NCBI RefSeq assembly: GCF_000163295.1
Contig: NZ_GG700527.1
Span: forward strand, 1,820,086 to 1,884,085
Length of the DNA: 64,000 bases
DNA from: Anaerococcus vaginalis ATCC 51170
GTDB lineage: Bacteria > Bacillota > Clostridia > Tissierellales > Peptoniphilaceae
Reading direction: 5' to 3'
In this document: piece by piece, positions 17,584 to 26,865 of the stretch
How the letters are laid out: every line of letters begins with the position of its first letter
Position numbering within the stretch: the first letter of the stretch is position 1
The notes under the pieces: model-generated
Told to the model about the DNA's origin: nothing
Databases searched by the model: none
What the model saw: the letters and a program-made list of their open reading frames with translations, nothing else
Program-made: the position numbers and the translations under genes

Positions 17584-17609
17584 GAAAGTGCTTGCACTTT
17601 CTTTTTTTT
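17584..17609 (+). terminator. Intrinsic terminator
   Basis: Perfect stem GAAAGTG / CACTTTC with loop CTTG and eight Ts. It probably ends the gltX-to-sigma transcript, which would then include both family 2 repeats as its 3' end. From 17610 to 17880 the sequence is AT-rich with nothing recognisable. Confidence 0.9.
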
Positions 17610-17883
17610 GAAAATTTTTAAAAAAATTCACAAAAAATTCTATTAATATTTTAAAATTTTCTAATAAATAATTTTTATTTATTTTTATCTTTAAAATTTC
17701 AAATATTTTTTTCTCCCCAGAGTAAATTTTAGATATATTTATTTAAAAATCAAATTTTGCTTTTGCTATTTAAAAAATCCCTCACATTTCTTACATTTTT
17801 ATTTCACAAAAAGCTCATATTTACTAACATACACCAATTAAGTTTGCTAAATTAAATCAATAAACTTTCTTGAAAATTTTTTG

Positions 17884-17912
17884 TTGACACTTTAGAAATA
17901 TTTTGGTAAGAT
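17884..17912 (+). promoter_or_regulatory. Promoter of the surface protein gene
   Basis: TTGACA (17884-17889), 17-bp spacer, TAAGAT (17907-17912), 55 bp upstream of the ATG. A consensus -35 suggests strong expression. Confidence 0.75.
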
Positions 17913-17967
17913 ATGAAAATAATGTATAAAACAAAACTAATACAATATAAAAGATGAGGTATAAATT

Positions 17968-20784
17968 ATGAAAAAACAAAAATTAGCAAAATACGCTATG
18001 GCGCTTGCTTTGTCTTCTAGCATTATTTTTTCAAATGGAAAAATGGTAAGGGCTGAAGAAAATCTTAATGTAAATTCTATAAATATGAAAAGTAAGGAAG
18101 AAATTGAAAATAAAATTGCTCTTATTAAAAAAGAAATTGCTCAATTAGAAAAGCAATTGGATGAAAAATTAAAAGAAAAAGAAGACTTGCTTAAAGAAAA
18201 ATCTGAACTTTCTAATAAATTATCCAAGAAAAATGACAAGTTAGCTAAGGAAATTGATGATTTAAAAAATAAAATCAAGGAACTTGAGGATAAAGAAGCT
18301 GAAAACCAAAAAAATCTTAAATCTTTTGATGAAAAATTAGCAAAAGCTAATGAGGAAAAAGAAAATTTAAGAAAAGCCCTTGAGAAAAAGGAAAAAGAAA
18401 TTGAGGATGTAAAAAACTTTGATCCAGCAAAGGATAAGAAGGCCCTTGAAGAAAGTATAGAAGAAGATAAGAAAAAAGAAAAAGTTAGTGAAGATAAAAA
18501 GAAAAAACTTGAGGAAAGCCTAGAAAAATCTAGTGAAGAATTAGATAAAAAGAAAAAAGCTTATGAGAAAGAAAATGCTCTTTTAGAAAGATATACAGCT
18601 GATTTGGCTAAGTATGAACAAGAACTTCCAAAAGCTAAAGAAGAAAGAGAAAAAATTCAAGAAAGTTTAAACAATATAATTGCTAATAAGACAAGCCTTA
18701 TACAAGAACTTATTGATTTGAAAGCAAAAGAAAAGAAAAACGAAGAAGACAAAAAAAATTTTGAGGATCAATTAAAGGTTATTAATGCTAGTTGTGAATT
18801 GAAAAAGGCTGAATTGCAAAAATGGATAGATAAATATCCGGATTATGATTCTGATTTGGATAAAAATATTGAAAATAAAGAAAAAGAAATTAAAAAAATT
18901 GAAGATGAAATGTCTACTCTTGAAAAAAAAGTTAAAGAATTAGAGGAAGAAAAGACAAGAAATTCTGCAACTATCGCTGAAAAAGGCAAGGAAGTAGCAG
19001 ACTTTGATAATAAAATTTCAGGCGAACAAGCTAAAATTGAAGAAAATAAAAGAGATATTCAAAATTTGAATACACATATTGAAAGGACAAAAGAAGCTAA
19101 ACAAAACTATGGAGAAGCTAAAAAAGCTGGTAATCCTCCTCAAGGTGTTGTTCCTAATTTTGATGAAATAATTGAAAATTCAAAAAAACAAATTCAAGAA
19201 AAAGAACTAGAAAACACAAATATACAAAATAAGATTACTGAACTTTCAAATAAGAAAGAACAAGCTAAAAAAGATGCGATAGACTTAGCTAATAAAAATC
19301 AAGAACTTGATAAACAAATACAAGAAATAAAAACAAATATTAAGGCTAAAAAAGCTCAAATAGCACCAATTCAAAAAGAAAAAGAAGAATTAGAAAAAAA
19401 ATTAAATAATAAAACACCAAAAGATGTAATCGACAAAATTGAGCAATTAAAAAAAGATATAGAAGACCTTGAAAAAAGAAAAAATAATGGACCAATTGTA
19501 TTAAATATTATAAAAGGAGCAAAAGAAGGCCTTGAAAAACAAATTTCAGAAAAACAAAAAAAGCTTAAAGATTATGAAAATTTAGAGGCTAAAAAAGATG
19601 AGCTTGACAAGAAAATTAAGTTTTTAGAAAAAGAGATTGAAGATATAAAGAAAATCAAGCCAGAAACTGAAAAAAAGGTCAATGAGCTTAAAGCAGCAAA
19701 AGAAGAACAAGAAAATCTTTTGGAAAAAGCTAAAAAAGATTTGCAAGTAGAAGAAGAAAATCTTAAAAATATTCAAAATAGCATTGAAGAAAAACAAAAT
19801 AGATTAAAGGCTGTAGACAATAAAGACCAAGCAATTAAAGATCTTGAAGAAGAAAAAGCAAAAATTCAAGAAAAAATTGACGCAAATAAGAAAGAAATAG
19901 AAGAATTAGAAAAAGAAAAAAATGCTAGCCAGGCTTTAAGTGAAAAGACAGCAAATGAGATAAAAACTCTTAAAGAAAAACTTTTGAAATTAGAAGAAGA
20001 ACAAAAGGCTGAAGATGAAAAAGAAAAAGAGTTAAGAGAAAAAATAAAAGAAATAGATGAAAAAATCAATGGTTTAGATTTGGAAATAAAAAATCTAAAA
20101 GCTGAAATTATTAAGAAAAGACAAATGTTAGCTGCTTTAGAACAAAAACCAATTGCTGATACAATTGATCCAATTCTTCCAAAGGAAAGAGTAAAAGTTA
20201 AAAATTTAGAAAAATTAACAGAAAAAGAAAAAGAGGAAATAAAAAATAAAATAAAAGACTTAAACAAAAATAATTTCCCAGAAAATACACAAGTAGAAGT
20301 AGATGAAAAAGGAAATGTAAGTGTAACATATCCAGATAATTCTAAAGATACAATTAATGCTAGCGATTTGGTTGAGAAAATGGCACAAGCACAAAATAAT
20401 AAAACAGATGCTCAAAATAATCCAGCAGTTATTCCAGCTAAGACTTTGGTTAAAGATAAAAATAATTTGACTGATAAGGAAAAAGCAGAAATTGCTAGTA
20501 AGGTTAAAAAATCAAATCCAAAGGCTATCAACATTGAAGTGACAAAAAATGGTAGTGTAACAATAACATATCCAGATGGTTCTAAAAATATGATTGATGG
20601 ATCTAAGCTTGTAAGTGAAAAAGCAAAAGAAATCACATCAAATTCTAAAAAAGCAAAACTTACACCAGCTAATAATAAATCAAAAAATGTTAAAACTGGA
20701 GTAGGTTCATCAGCAAGTATTTTGACAATCTTGGCAGGTTCTGTAGGCGGCTTATTTGTTTCTAAAAAAAGAAAAAATAAATAA
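17968..20784 (+). CDS. Large coiled-coil cell-wall surface protein
   Basis: A 938-residue exported protein. A Sec signal peptide covers about residues 1-30 (basic start, hydrophobic core ALALSSSIIF, cleavage near VRAEE). Residues 34 to about 730 are a nearly uninterrupted heptad-rich coiled coil with very high Lys and Glu. Two roughly 65-residue repeats follow (about 738-805 and 820-885). Each has LT(E/D)KEK, then VTYPDNSKDTI or ITYPDGSKNMI, the YPDGS module common in Gram-positive adhesins. The tail NVKTG + hydrophobic helix + KKRKNK is a divergent LPxTG-type sorting signal. A surface fibril or ligand-binding protein; the binding partner is unknown. Monocistronic, with its own promoter and terminator. 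Confidence 0.85.
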   Translation: MKKQKLAKYAMALALSSSIIFSNGKMVRAEENLNVNSINMKSKEEIENKIALIKKEIAQLEKQLDEKLKEKEDLLKEKSELSNKLSKKNDKLAKEIDDLKNKIKELEDKEAENQKNLKSFDEKLAKANEEKENLRKALEKKEKEIEDVKNFDPAKDKKALEESIEEDKKKEKVSEDKKKKLEESLEKSSEELDKKKKAYEKENALLERYTADLAKYEQELPKAKEEREKIQESLNNIIANKTSLIQELIDLKAKEKKNEEDKKNFEDQLKVINASCELKKAELQKWIDKYPDYDSDLDKNIENKEKEIKKIEDEMSTLEKKVKELEEEKTRNSATIAEKGKEVADFDNKISGEQAKIEENKRDIQNLNTHIERTKEAKQNYGEAKKAGNPPQGVVPNFDEIIENSKKQIQEKELENTNIQNKITELSNKKEQAKKDAIDLANKNQELDKQIQEIKTNIKAKKAQIAPIQKEKEELEKKLNNKTPKDVIDKIEQLKKDIEDLEKRKNNGPIVLNIIKGAKEGLEKQISEKQKKLKDYENLEAKKDELDKKIKFLEKEIEDIKKIKPETEKKVNELKAAKEEQENLLEKAKKDLQVEEENLKNIQNSIEEKQNRLKAVDNKDQAIKDLEEEKAKIQEKIDANKKEIEELEKEKNASQALSEKTANEIKTLKEKLLKLEEEQKAEDEKEKELREKIKEIDEKINGLDLEIKNLKAEIIKKRQMLAALEQKPIADTIDPILPKERVKVKNLEKLTEKEKEEIKNKIKDLNKNNFPENTQVEVDEKGNVSVTYPDNSKDTINASDLVEKMAQAQNNKTDAQNNPAVIPAKTLVKDKNNLTDKEKAEIASKVKKSNPKAINIEVTKNGSVTITYPDGSKNMIDGSKLVSEKAKEITSNSKKAKLTPANNKSKNVKTGVGSSASILTILAGSVGGLFVSKKRKNK

Positions 20785-20832
20785 ATTTAATAGATGAAAA
20801 ATTGGATAAGAATTTAAAAAATTACAAATAAT

Positions 20833-20863
20833 AATGGACTGTGCATTGCATAGTCCATTTTTA
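20833..20863. terminator. Bidirectional terminator
   Basis: Stem ATGGACTGTGCA / TGCATAGTCCAT with two mismatches, then TTTT. It separates the convergent surface-protein and PTS IIC genes. Confidence 0.8.
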
Positions 20864-20891
20864 AATTTAAAATATTTTTATTAAATAAATT

Positions 20892-21914
20892 TTATTTAGA
20901 AAAATCCAACTTCATATCTCCATCTTTTATCCAGCCGATTTTTTTTATGAAATAATAAATTATTAAGGAAACTATGGCTGGAAGGATTATATGCATTATT
21001 ATTATAGTAAATAATAATTTTAAAAATGGGACATGGCTCATTGCTGTGAAAGTTGAAATTTGTCCTACCAAACCGCATGTTCCCATGCCGGCTCCTATTG
21101 GAGAATTTTCTAGTTTAAAAATTATTGTTGAAAATGGTCCTAGTATTGCTGAGGCAAGTGTTGGCGGAATTAAAATTTTTGGATTTCTCATTATATTTGG
21201 CATTTGTAACATACTTGTTCCAAGTCCTTGAGCGATTAGGCCTTGGGTTTTATTTTCTTTAAATGAAATTACTGCAAAGCCTATCATTTGACAACAGCAA
21301 CCAATTGTCGCAGCCCCTGCCGCAAGCCCCGAAAGACTTATGGTCATACAAAGAGCAGCCGATGAAATTGGAAGAGTCAAAACAATTCCTACAATTACTG
21401 AAACAATAATCCCCATTATAAAAGGCTTTTGTCTTGTTGCATCCATTATAATTATTCCGATTTTTGTCATAAGCGTTTGAATAAAAGGTCCTACTAAATT
21501 TGCAATCATTACTCCGACTAAAACCGTCACAACTGGAGTTAAAACTATGTCGATTTTTGTTTCTTTTGAAATTATTTTTGCAATTTCTACTGAAATTAAT
21601 GTAGCGATAAAAACTCCCATTGGACCTCCCAATTTATTTGCGGCAAGTCCTACAATTGTTGATGAAAATAAAATCAACCTGTCAGCGTTTAAAGCGTAGG
21701 CGATTGATACGGCGATTGCAGGTCCTGTGGCTTCTTGGGCAAGAGGCCAAATTGTTTCTGACAAAAATTTTATGTCAAAAGATTTGCCGATTGTGTTTAA
21801 AATTGTCCCAACCAAAAGAGTTGCAAAAAGTCCGAAAGCCATTGAGCCTAGAGCATCAATAAAATAAACTTTTGCCGATAAACTTATTCCTTTTCTTTTT
21901 AAAAATTCTTTCAT
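20892..21914 (-). CDS. Orphan PTS EIIC-like membrane transporter
   Basis: A 340-residue polytopic membrane protein of the PTS_EIIC_2 family (PF13303 as I recall it). About nine hydrophobic helices are visible, with conserved stretches such as GPAIAVSIAYAL, LTPVVTVLVG and PPTLASAILGP. There is no EIIA or EIIB domain and none is adjacent. Members of this family are often single genes, and whether they are PTS-driven is unclear. The start has a good AGGAGG site. The gene is divergent from the nucleoside hydrolase gene (260-bp AT-rich gap). Confidence 0.85.
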   Translation of the reverse strand: MKEFLKRKGISLSAKVYFIDALGSMAFGLFATLLVGTILNTIGKSFDIKFLSETIWPLAQEATGPAIAVSIAYALNADRLILFSSTIVGLAANKLGGPMGVFIATLISVEIAKIISKETKIDIVLTPVVTVLVGVMIANLVGPFIQTLMTKIGIIIMDATRQKPFIMGIIVSVIVGIVLTLPISSAALCMTISLSGLAAGAATIGCCCQMIGFAVISFKENKTQGLIAQGLGTSMLQMPNIMRNPKILIPPTLASAILGPFSTIIFKLENSPIGAGMGTCGLVGQISTFTAMSHVPFLKLLFTIIIMHIILPAIVSLIIYYFIKKIGWIKDGDMKLDFSK

Positions 21915-22174
21915 TTTTTCCTCCTAATCATTAAAAACTATTTTATTATATAAATTATTATTTGTAAATATTCACAAAAATCGGTCATCTTCTTATATTT
22001 ATTTAATTAATTTGTATTTTGTCAAACAACTATATATTTTGAAAATAAAATTAAAAACCAAGAAGTTTTAATTGACTATAAAAATTAAAAATATATTATT
22101 TATATTTTTGCTTATAAAATTTGATAGAAAATTCAATTAATATTGGTATAATTTTTAAAAAAAGGAAGTGAATT

Positions 22175-23035
22175 ATGGAAAAAGAAAAACCATTTATTTA
22201 TATAGATACAAATTTTACTTTATCAGAAATTTTGATGCTTAAAATGGCATTTAATTCTAATGAATTTGAAATTGTTGGAATTTCTTCTGTAAGCTCTTTT
22301 ATGGATTCAAAATTTGCCGCAAAAAATATTCTTTCTATGGCAAATATGGAAGATTTAATTTTGCCAATTTGTGAGGGCTCATCTTCTAATTTGAAAAATC
22401 AAGAAATTTTGATTAGGGGAGAAAATTCTCTAATTTTTGACAAGACAAAAGATTATTTATCTGATGCAAGTCCTGAAGATTTTTTATATGATTTGGCAAA
22501 AGATTGTGGAAGGCTTGATATTATTGCGACAGGTCCTCTTACAAATATAGCAAAAGCAATAATAAAATATGATGATTTTGTATCATACATTGACCATATT
22601 TTTATTTTGGGTTCAAATTTTTCTTCTGGAGATATTACAAAAAATTCAGAATTTAATTTTTTTACCGACCCAAAGGCTACAAATATTGTTTTGAAAGAAG
22701 ATATTGAAACTTTTATTTTGCCAATTGATATTTCAAATTCTTTGACCTTGCCAGATGAAATTTTGGAAAAATCAACTTCTGATCCAGTTTTTGAGAAAAT
22801 AAAAGATTTGTATAAATCTTTGCCAAAAAATGAAAGAGAAATTAAAGCGGGTTTACTTTTATATATGCTTTTAAAACCTCAAGCCTTTATTTTTGAAGAA
22901 AAAGCTATCAAGGTGAATGAAGATTTTGATAGGGGAAGTGTTGTTGAAATATCTTCAAAAAACAAAAAATATTTGGCAAATAGGGTAAATGATCAAACAT
23001 TTTTTGACTTTTTAAGTGACAGGCTTGGTCTATGA
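22175..23035 (+). CDS. Degenerate nucleoside hydrolase-like protein
   Basis: A 286-residue protein with the inosine-uridine nucleoside hydrolase fold. Recognisable are VGISSVSS, IATGPLTNIAKAI, the GSNFSSGDITKNSEFNFFTDPKA region and a C-terminal FDRGSVVEI. The N-terminal calcium-binding motif, usually DxDxGxDD, reads IDTNFTLSE (residues 10-18), so only the first Asp remains. Loss of the paired Asp residues predicts loss or change of hydrolase activity. Its last 4 bp overlap the FUSC gene, so the pair is coupled. Confidence 0.75.
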   Translation: MEKEKPFIYIDTNFTLSEILMLKMAFNSNEFEIVGISSVSSFMDSKFAAKNILSMANMEDLILPICEGSSSNLKNQEILIRGENSLIFDKTKDYLSDASPEDFLYDLAKDCGRLDIIATGPLTNIAKAIIKYDDFVSYIDHIFILGSNFSSGDITKNSEFNFFTDPKATNIVLKEDIETFILPIDISNSLTLPDEILEKSTSDPVFEKIKDLYKSLPKNEREIKAGLLLYMLLKPQAFIFEEKAIKVNEDFDRGSVVEISSKNKKYLANRVNDQTFFDFLSDRLGL

Positions 23036-23550
23036 AACTAAAGAAACCAGGACAAAGAATTTTTAAAACGGCCTTGGCTGTGTTTTTGTCTTTTACTTTT
23101 TCCCACTTTAGATCTGCCGATGCCCTTCCCTTTTATTCTGCGATTGCTGCAATAATTTGTACGAAAAATGATGTAAATGAATCAATAGAGATTGGTTTAA
23201 ATAGGATTTTGGGAACTTTTATTGGTGGTTTTGTTGGATTTTTATACCTTTTATTTGTAAAGAAAAATCTTACTAATGAAATAGAAAATTATTTTTTATT
23301 ATCGGTAATTATGGCTTTTTTGATTTGGATAGTTTCTTCTATGGAAAAACCAAACGCCATTTCAATAATGTGCATAGTCCTAGCTTCGGTTTCTATAAAT
23401 CATGCTGGAGAAAATTTTGGAGCAATAGATTTTGCGGTAAATAGGGTTCTTGATACCTTGGTTGGAGTTGTAATTGCAATTTTGGTAAATTCTCTTGATT
23501 TTGAAATTTTAAAATTTATTAAGTATGAAAAGGAAAAAGATGAGAAGTGA
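23032..23550 (+). CDS. FUSC / aromatic acid exporter-like membrane protein
   Basis: A 172-residue membrane protein with about five helices. The opening GQRIFKTALAVFLSF, then AIAAIICTKNDVNESIEIGLNRILGTFIGG, matches the N-terminal membrane half of the aromatic acid exporter / FUSC family (PF06081 type). The cytosolic C-terminal half found in longer members is missing, as in the short Firmicute forms. It overlaps the previous gene by 4 bp. Confidence 0.82.
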   Translation: MKLKKPGQRIFKTALAVFLSFTFSHFRSADALPFYSAIAAIICTKNDVNESIEIGLNRILGTFIGGFVGFLYLLFVKKNLTNEIENYFLLSVIMAFLIWIVSSMEKPNAISIMCIVLASVSINHAGENFGAIDFAVNRVLDTLVGVVIAILVNSLDFEILKFIKYEKEKDEK

Positions 23551-23566
23551 TTTCTCATCTTTTTTT
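23534..23566 (+). terminator. Intrinsic terminator
   Basis: Stem AGATGAGAA / TTCTCATCT with loop GTGAT and seven Ts, overlapping the FUSC stop codon. Confidence 0.92.
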
Positions 23567-23624
23567 AATTTGATTTTCTATGGTAAAATAAGAGTGAATA
23601 GATATTTATGATAAAGGAGTATCC

Positions 23625-24515
23625 ATGCTAAAAGTAGAAAATTTAAGTAAAAGTTTTGGCGATCTTCTTGCTTTAAATCGTGCTGATTTTGAGGTGAAAG
23701 ATGGCGAACTTTTTGGAGTTATAGGTCAAAATGGTGCGGGAAAATCCACACTTTTTAGGTGTATAATGAACTTTTATTCAAAATATGACGGAAATATTAC
23801 TTATAATGGCAAAAAATTTTCAAAAGTTCCTTTGGAAAAAATCGGTTTTTTGCCAGAAGAAAGATCTCTTGATCCTAAAAGAAAAGTAGAAGACCAAATA
23901 AGATATTTTGCAAAATTAAATAAAATGAAAAATATTTCTGATGAGAAATTAAAAGAATGGTTTGATTATTTTGAAATTGATGGGAAATTATCATCAAAAA
24001 TTAAAGAGCTTTCTAAAGGAAACCAACAAAAGGTCCAACTTCTTTGTGCTTTAATTTATAAACCGGAATTTGTAATTTTGGATGAGCCTTTTTCAGGACT
24101 TGATCCATATAACATCAGACTTCTTGAAAAAATAATCAAAGATGTAAACAAAGAGGGAACTACAATTATGTTTTCATCTCATAATATGGAAAATGTTGAA
24201 AGTCTTTGCCAAAAATTAATCATGCTTAAAAAAGGAAATATAGTTTTGAATGGTTCTCCTCAAGAAATTAGAAATTCTTACGAGAGAAAAAAACTTGTGG
24301 TTGAATCAAGCGAAGATTTATTTTTCTTAAACGATGAAAATATAGAAATGATTAGCCAAGACGGTAATAAGTGGACTTTTATTTTAAAAAATGAAGATTA
24401 CGCAAAAGTTATTTTCAAAAAAATTGTAGATAATATTGGCTTTGTTCCATATTTTGACCAATCGCCTCCTACATTAAATGAAATTTTTGCAAGAAAGGTG
24501 GAAGAAAATGAATAG
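23625..24515 (+). CDS. ABC transporter ATP-binding protein (NatA/YhaQ type)
   Basis: A 296-residue nucleotide-binding subunit. Walker A is GQNGAGKST (near residue 34), the signature is LSKGNQQKVQ, Walker B is FVILDEPFSG, and the switch His is in MFSSHNME. A C-terminal extension of about 80 residues is typical of the NatA/YhaQ group, which pairs with ABC-2 permeases in sodium or drug export. It overlaps the permease gene by 8 bp. Confidence 0.92.
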   Translation: MLKVENLSKSFGDLLALNRADFEVKDGELFGVIGQNGAGKSTLFRCIMNFYSKYDGNITYNGKKFSKVPLEKIGFLPEERSLDPKRKVEDQIRYFAKLNKMKNISDEKLKEWFDYFEIDGKLSSKIKELSKGNQQKVQLLCALIYKPEFVILDEPFSGLDPYNIRLLEKIIKDVNKEGTTIMFSSHNMENVESLCQKLIMLKKGNIVLNGSPQEIRNSYERKKLVVESSEDLFFLNDENIEMISQDGNKWTFILKNEDYAKVIFKKIVDNIGFVPYFDQSPPTLNEIFARKVEENE

Positions 24516-25731
24516 ATTTATGACTGTATCAGTTGATACTTTAAAAAAACACCTTAAATCGCCTACTTTTTGGATTATGGTTTTGATGCCTTTTATTATG
24601 GCAGTAGTTATTGGAATAATTTCCTACATTTCTTACTCAACCAAAACTCCAGACACAATTGCAGTTGTAACGGAAGAAAAATATAAGAAAAATTTCCATA
24701 ATAATCCTATGGTAGATTTTGAATTTAAAGAAAAAAATGAGGCGAAAAAAGCTCTTGATAACAAAGATATTTCAGCTTATCTTGAAGTTAAAAACAAAGA
24801 TGGACTTTTAAATTTTGATTATTATGGAGATACAACAGCAAGAACACCAATGCTTGTAATAAATTCTTTGGCAGAGGATATGCAAAGAAAAGAAAATTTG
24901 AAAAATTCTAATATTGACGCCAAGCAAAATGCAATAATTAGCCAAAAACCAGAAGTTAATCTTCACGAAATAAAAGATAATTTAAAAAATCCAGGAAATA
25001 TGCTAGCCCTATTTGCTACAATCTTTGTAATGTATTTTGTTTTAATTTTTTATTCACAAATAATAATGCAAGATATTGCAGTTGAAAAAGGCACAAAAAT
25101 GCTAGAGTTTATTTTCTCATCAGTAAAAGCTGGCACTTATATGGCTGGAAAAATTTTTGGAACAATTCTTGCAATGCTAGTTCATTTTGGAATTTATTTA
25201 GCCTTGGGACTTGTTGGATTTGCCGTAATTAAATTTACAGGATTTTATGAAAAAATAAAAACGATGCTAGGATTTAATATTTCTGAAATTTTTGAAGGGA
25301 TAAATTATAAATTAGTTGGAGAAATAGTTTTATTTATGGTTTTGGGATTGATTTTATATATAATCCTTTCAGCAATGCTTGGATCTTTGGTACAAAAGCA
25401 AGAAGATGCAGGGAAAATGGCAACACCAATTATGCTAATAATTATGTTTTGCTATTTTATTTCCACATCATTTGTAGGAAGTGAACCAAATAATTTTATA
25501 AAAATTCTTTCCTATATACCATTTTTATCAACATTTTTTATGCCAATGAGATTGATCTACGAAAACGCAAGCCTATTACAAGGAATGATTTCCCTAATAA
25601 TTTTGTTAGTAGGAATTGTTTTAATGTATATAATCGCAGCAAGAGTTTACAAGAAAAATATCCTAAATTATTCAACAGATAAGTTGTTTGGAAGAGGAAA
25701 AAAATTAAAAATTAAAAAGAAAAATAAATAA
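24508..25731 (+). CDS. ABC-2 type permease (NatB/YhaP type)
   Basis: Membrane partner of the preceding ATPase. I place the start at the ATG at 24508 (MNRFMTVSVDTLKKH), 408 residues, because AAAGGTGG lies just upstream; an in-frame ATG at 24478 has no such site. One N-terminal helix (about 20-43) is followed by an extracytoplasmic domain of about 120 residues and then five or six helices from about residue 165, the YhaP/NatB layout. The soluble loop may bind the substrate or the cell wall. Export of Na+ or a toxic compound is plausible but not shown. Confidence 0.88.
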   Translation: MNRFMTVSVDTLKKHLKSPTFWIMVLMPFIMAVVIGIISYISYSTKTPDTIAVVTEEKYKKNFHNNPMVDFEFKEKNEAKKALDNKDISAYLEVKNKDGLLNFDYYGDTTARTPMLVINSLAEDMQRKENLKNSNIDAKQNAIISQKPEVNLHEIKDNLKNPGNMLALFATIFVMYFVLIFYSQIIMQDIAVEKGTKMLEFIFSSVKAGTYMAGKIFGTILAMLVHFGIYLALGLVGFAVIKFTGFYEKIKTMLGFNISEIFEGINYKLVGEIVLFMVLGLILYIILSAMLGSLVQKQEDAGKMATPIMLIIMFCYFISTSFVGSEPNNFIKILSYIPFLSTFFMPMRLIYENASLLQGMISLIILLVGIVLMYIIAARVYKKNILNYSTDKLFGRGKKLKIKKKNK

Positions 25732-25737
25732 AAAAGC

Positions 25738-25887
25738 GGATGTTGCAAATTGTAAATTACTATCGTCCTATTATCATAGATTTTTTAAAGCTTCGTACTG
25801 AGCTTATCGCTTTATTTATGCGAAACTTTATTAGAATTTCCTATGATTATTTTGAAACGATTTAATCATTTTGCAACATCCTTTTTT
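25738..25887. repeat. Long imperfect palindrome between convergent genes
   Basis: Ends GGATGTTGCAAA (25738-25749) and TTTGCAACATCC (25870-25881) are perfect inverted repeats. Inner segments also pair partly (for example ATCATAG / CTATGAT and AAAGCTTCG / CGAAACTTT). The right arm ends in TTTTTT and the left is preceded by A-tracts, so it can end both convergent operons, but at about 145 bp it is much longer than a normal terminator. Confidence 0.7.
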
Positions 25888-25901
25888 ATTTAAAAATTTT
25901 A

Positions 25902-26189
25902 TTAAATTTTTGCCTTTATAACCATCAAATCACTATCGTCTATTGCCTTTAGGGCATGCAATTCATTAGCTTCCATAGTTATTATATCGCCAGGAACTAT
26001 AATCTCATTTCCATTTTCTCCAACGAAATCAACCTTGCCCTTATAAATTACAACCACTACATTTTTATCTGACTTATGGCTTGGAATTTCTTCACCTTTT
26101 TTGATTTGGAGATGGGTGATTTGTAGTTTGTCTTCGTCTAGCAAGTGTTCAAATTTACCATCTAAAATATTTGCACTTAATTTTTTCAT
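25902..26189 (-). CDS. Small single-domain cupin protein
   Basis: A 95-residue cupin. The core GEEIPSHKSDKN gives one possible metal-ligand His, and NELHALKAI gives another in the second cupin motif. The usual HxH pair of motif 1 is reduced to a single His. Such proteins are often sensor or storage domains of unknown ligand. A good AGGAGG site is present. It follows the uracil-DNA glycosylase gene on the same strand with a 50-bp gap. Confidence 0.82.
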   Translation of the reverse strand: MKKLSANILDGKFEHLLDEDKLQITHLQIKKGEEIPSHKSDKNVVVVIYKGKVDFVGENGNEIIVPGDIITMEANELHALKAIDDSDLMVIKAKI

Positions 26190-26239
26190 AAAGCCTCCTT
26201 ATTGCTAATATTTATTATTTCATTCAACTATAAAATTTT

Positions 26240-26812
26240 CTAAAGTATTCTTTGGATAATTTTTTTTAGTTCTGGCAGGGTTTCTTCCTTAAAAAATTTA
26301 TTTTTAGCCATCCACCTATTATTTAAAGGACTTGGGTGGACTAGGGGAAAGTACTCTGGCAAGTAATCTTTAAAATTCCTTACTGTCTCCGTTAGATTTT
26401 TCTTAAAATCATCTTTTAGGTAAAATTTCTGTGCATAGGCACCTATCAATATAGTTAAATTTATATTTTTAATCTCTTCAAGTAGGAGAGGATGATATTC
26501 TTTTGCTATAAATTTTCTTGGAGCCTTGTCACCACTTTTTCCCTTACCTGGATAATAAAAATCCATGGGAAGTATTGAAAAGTTTTTGCCATGGAGGGTA
26601 TCCATACTTATTCCCAGCCAATCAACTAGATTTTCTCCGCTTTTATCATTAAATAAAATTCCGCTTTCCTCAACTTTTTTGCCGGGAGCCTGACCAATTA
26701 TTAAAATCTTAGAATCTTTATTTAACTGAAAAATTGGACCAATCCCCCTGTTCGTATAGTCTTTATTTCGAGGATCATCCTTTAATTTTTTAACTACATC
26801 TTCTATTTTCAT
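26240..26812 (-). CDS. Uracil-DNA glycosylase family protein
   Basis: A 190-residue member of the UDG superfamily. ILIIGQAPGKKVEESG is motif 1, the catalytic loop of this superfamily (GQAPG), FNDKSGENLVDWLG is the following DNA-contact segment, and LVHPSPLNNRW is motif 2 with the conserved HPSP. The arrangement fits the family 4/5-like or YqiG-type bacterial proteins rather than Ung. Expected role: removal of uracil or another base lesion from DNA. Confidence 0.88.
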   Translation of the reverse strand: MKIEDVVKKLKDDPRNKDYTNRGIGPIFQLNKDSKILIIGQAPGKKVEESGILFNDKSGENLVDWLGISMDTLHGKNFSILPMDFYYPGKGKSGDKAPRKFIAKEYHPLLLEEIKNINLTILIGAYAQKFYLKDDFKKNLTETVRNFKDYLPEYFPLVHPSPLNNRWMAKNKFFKEETLPELKKIIQRIL

Positions 26813-26865
26813 AAAAATCCTTACTATTTTTCCAAGATATACTTATCCATTTTGTATAATATTTT

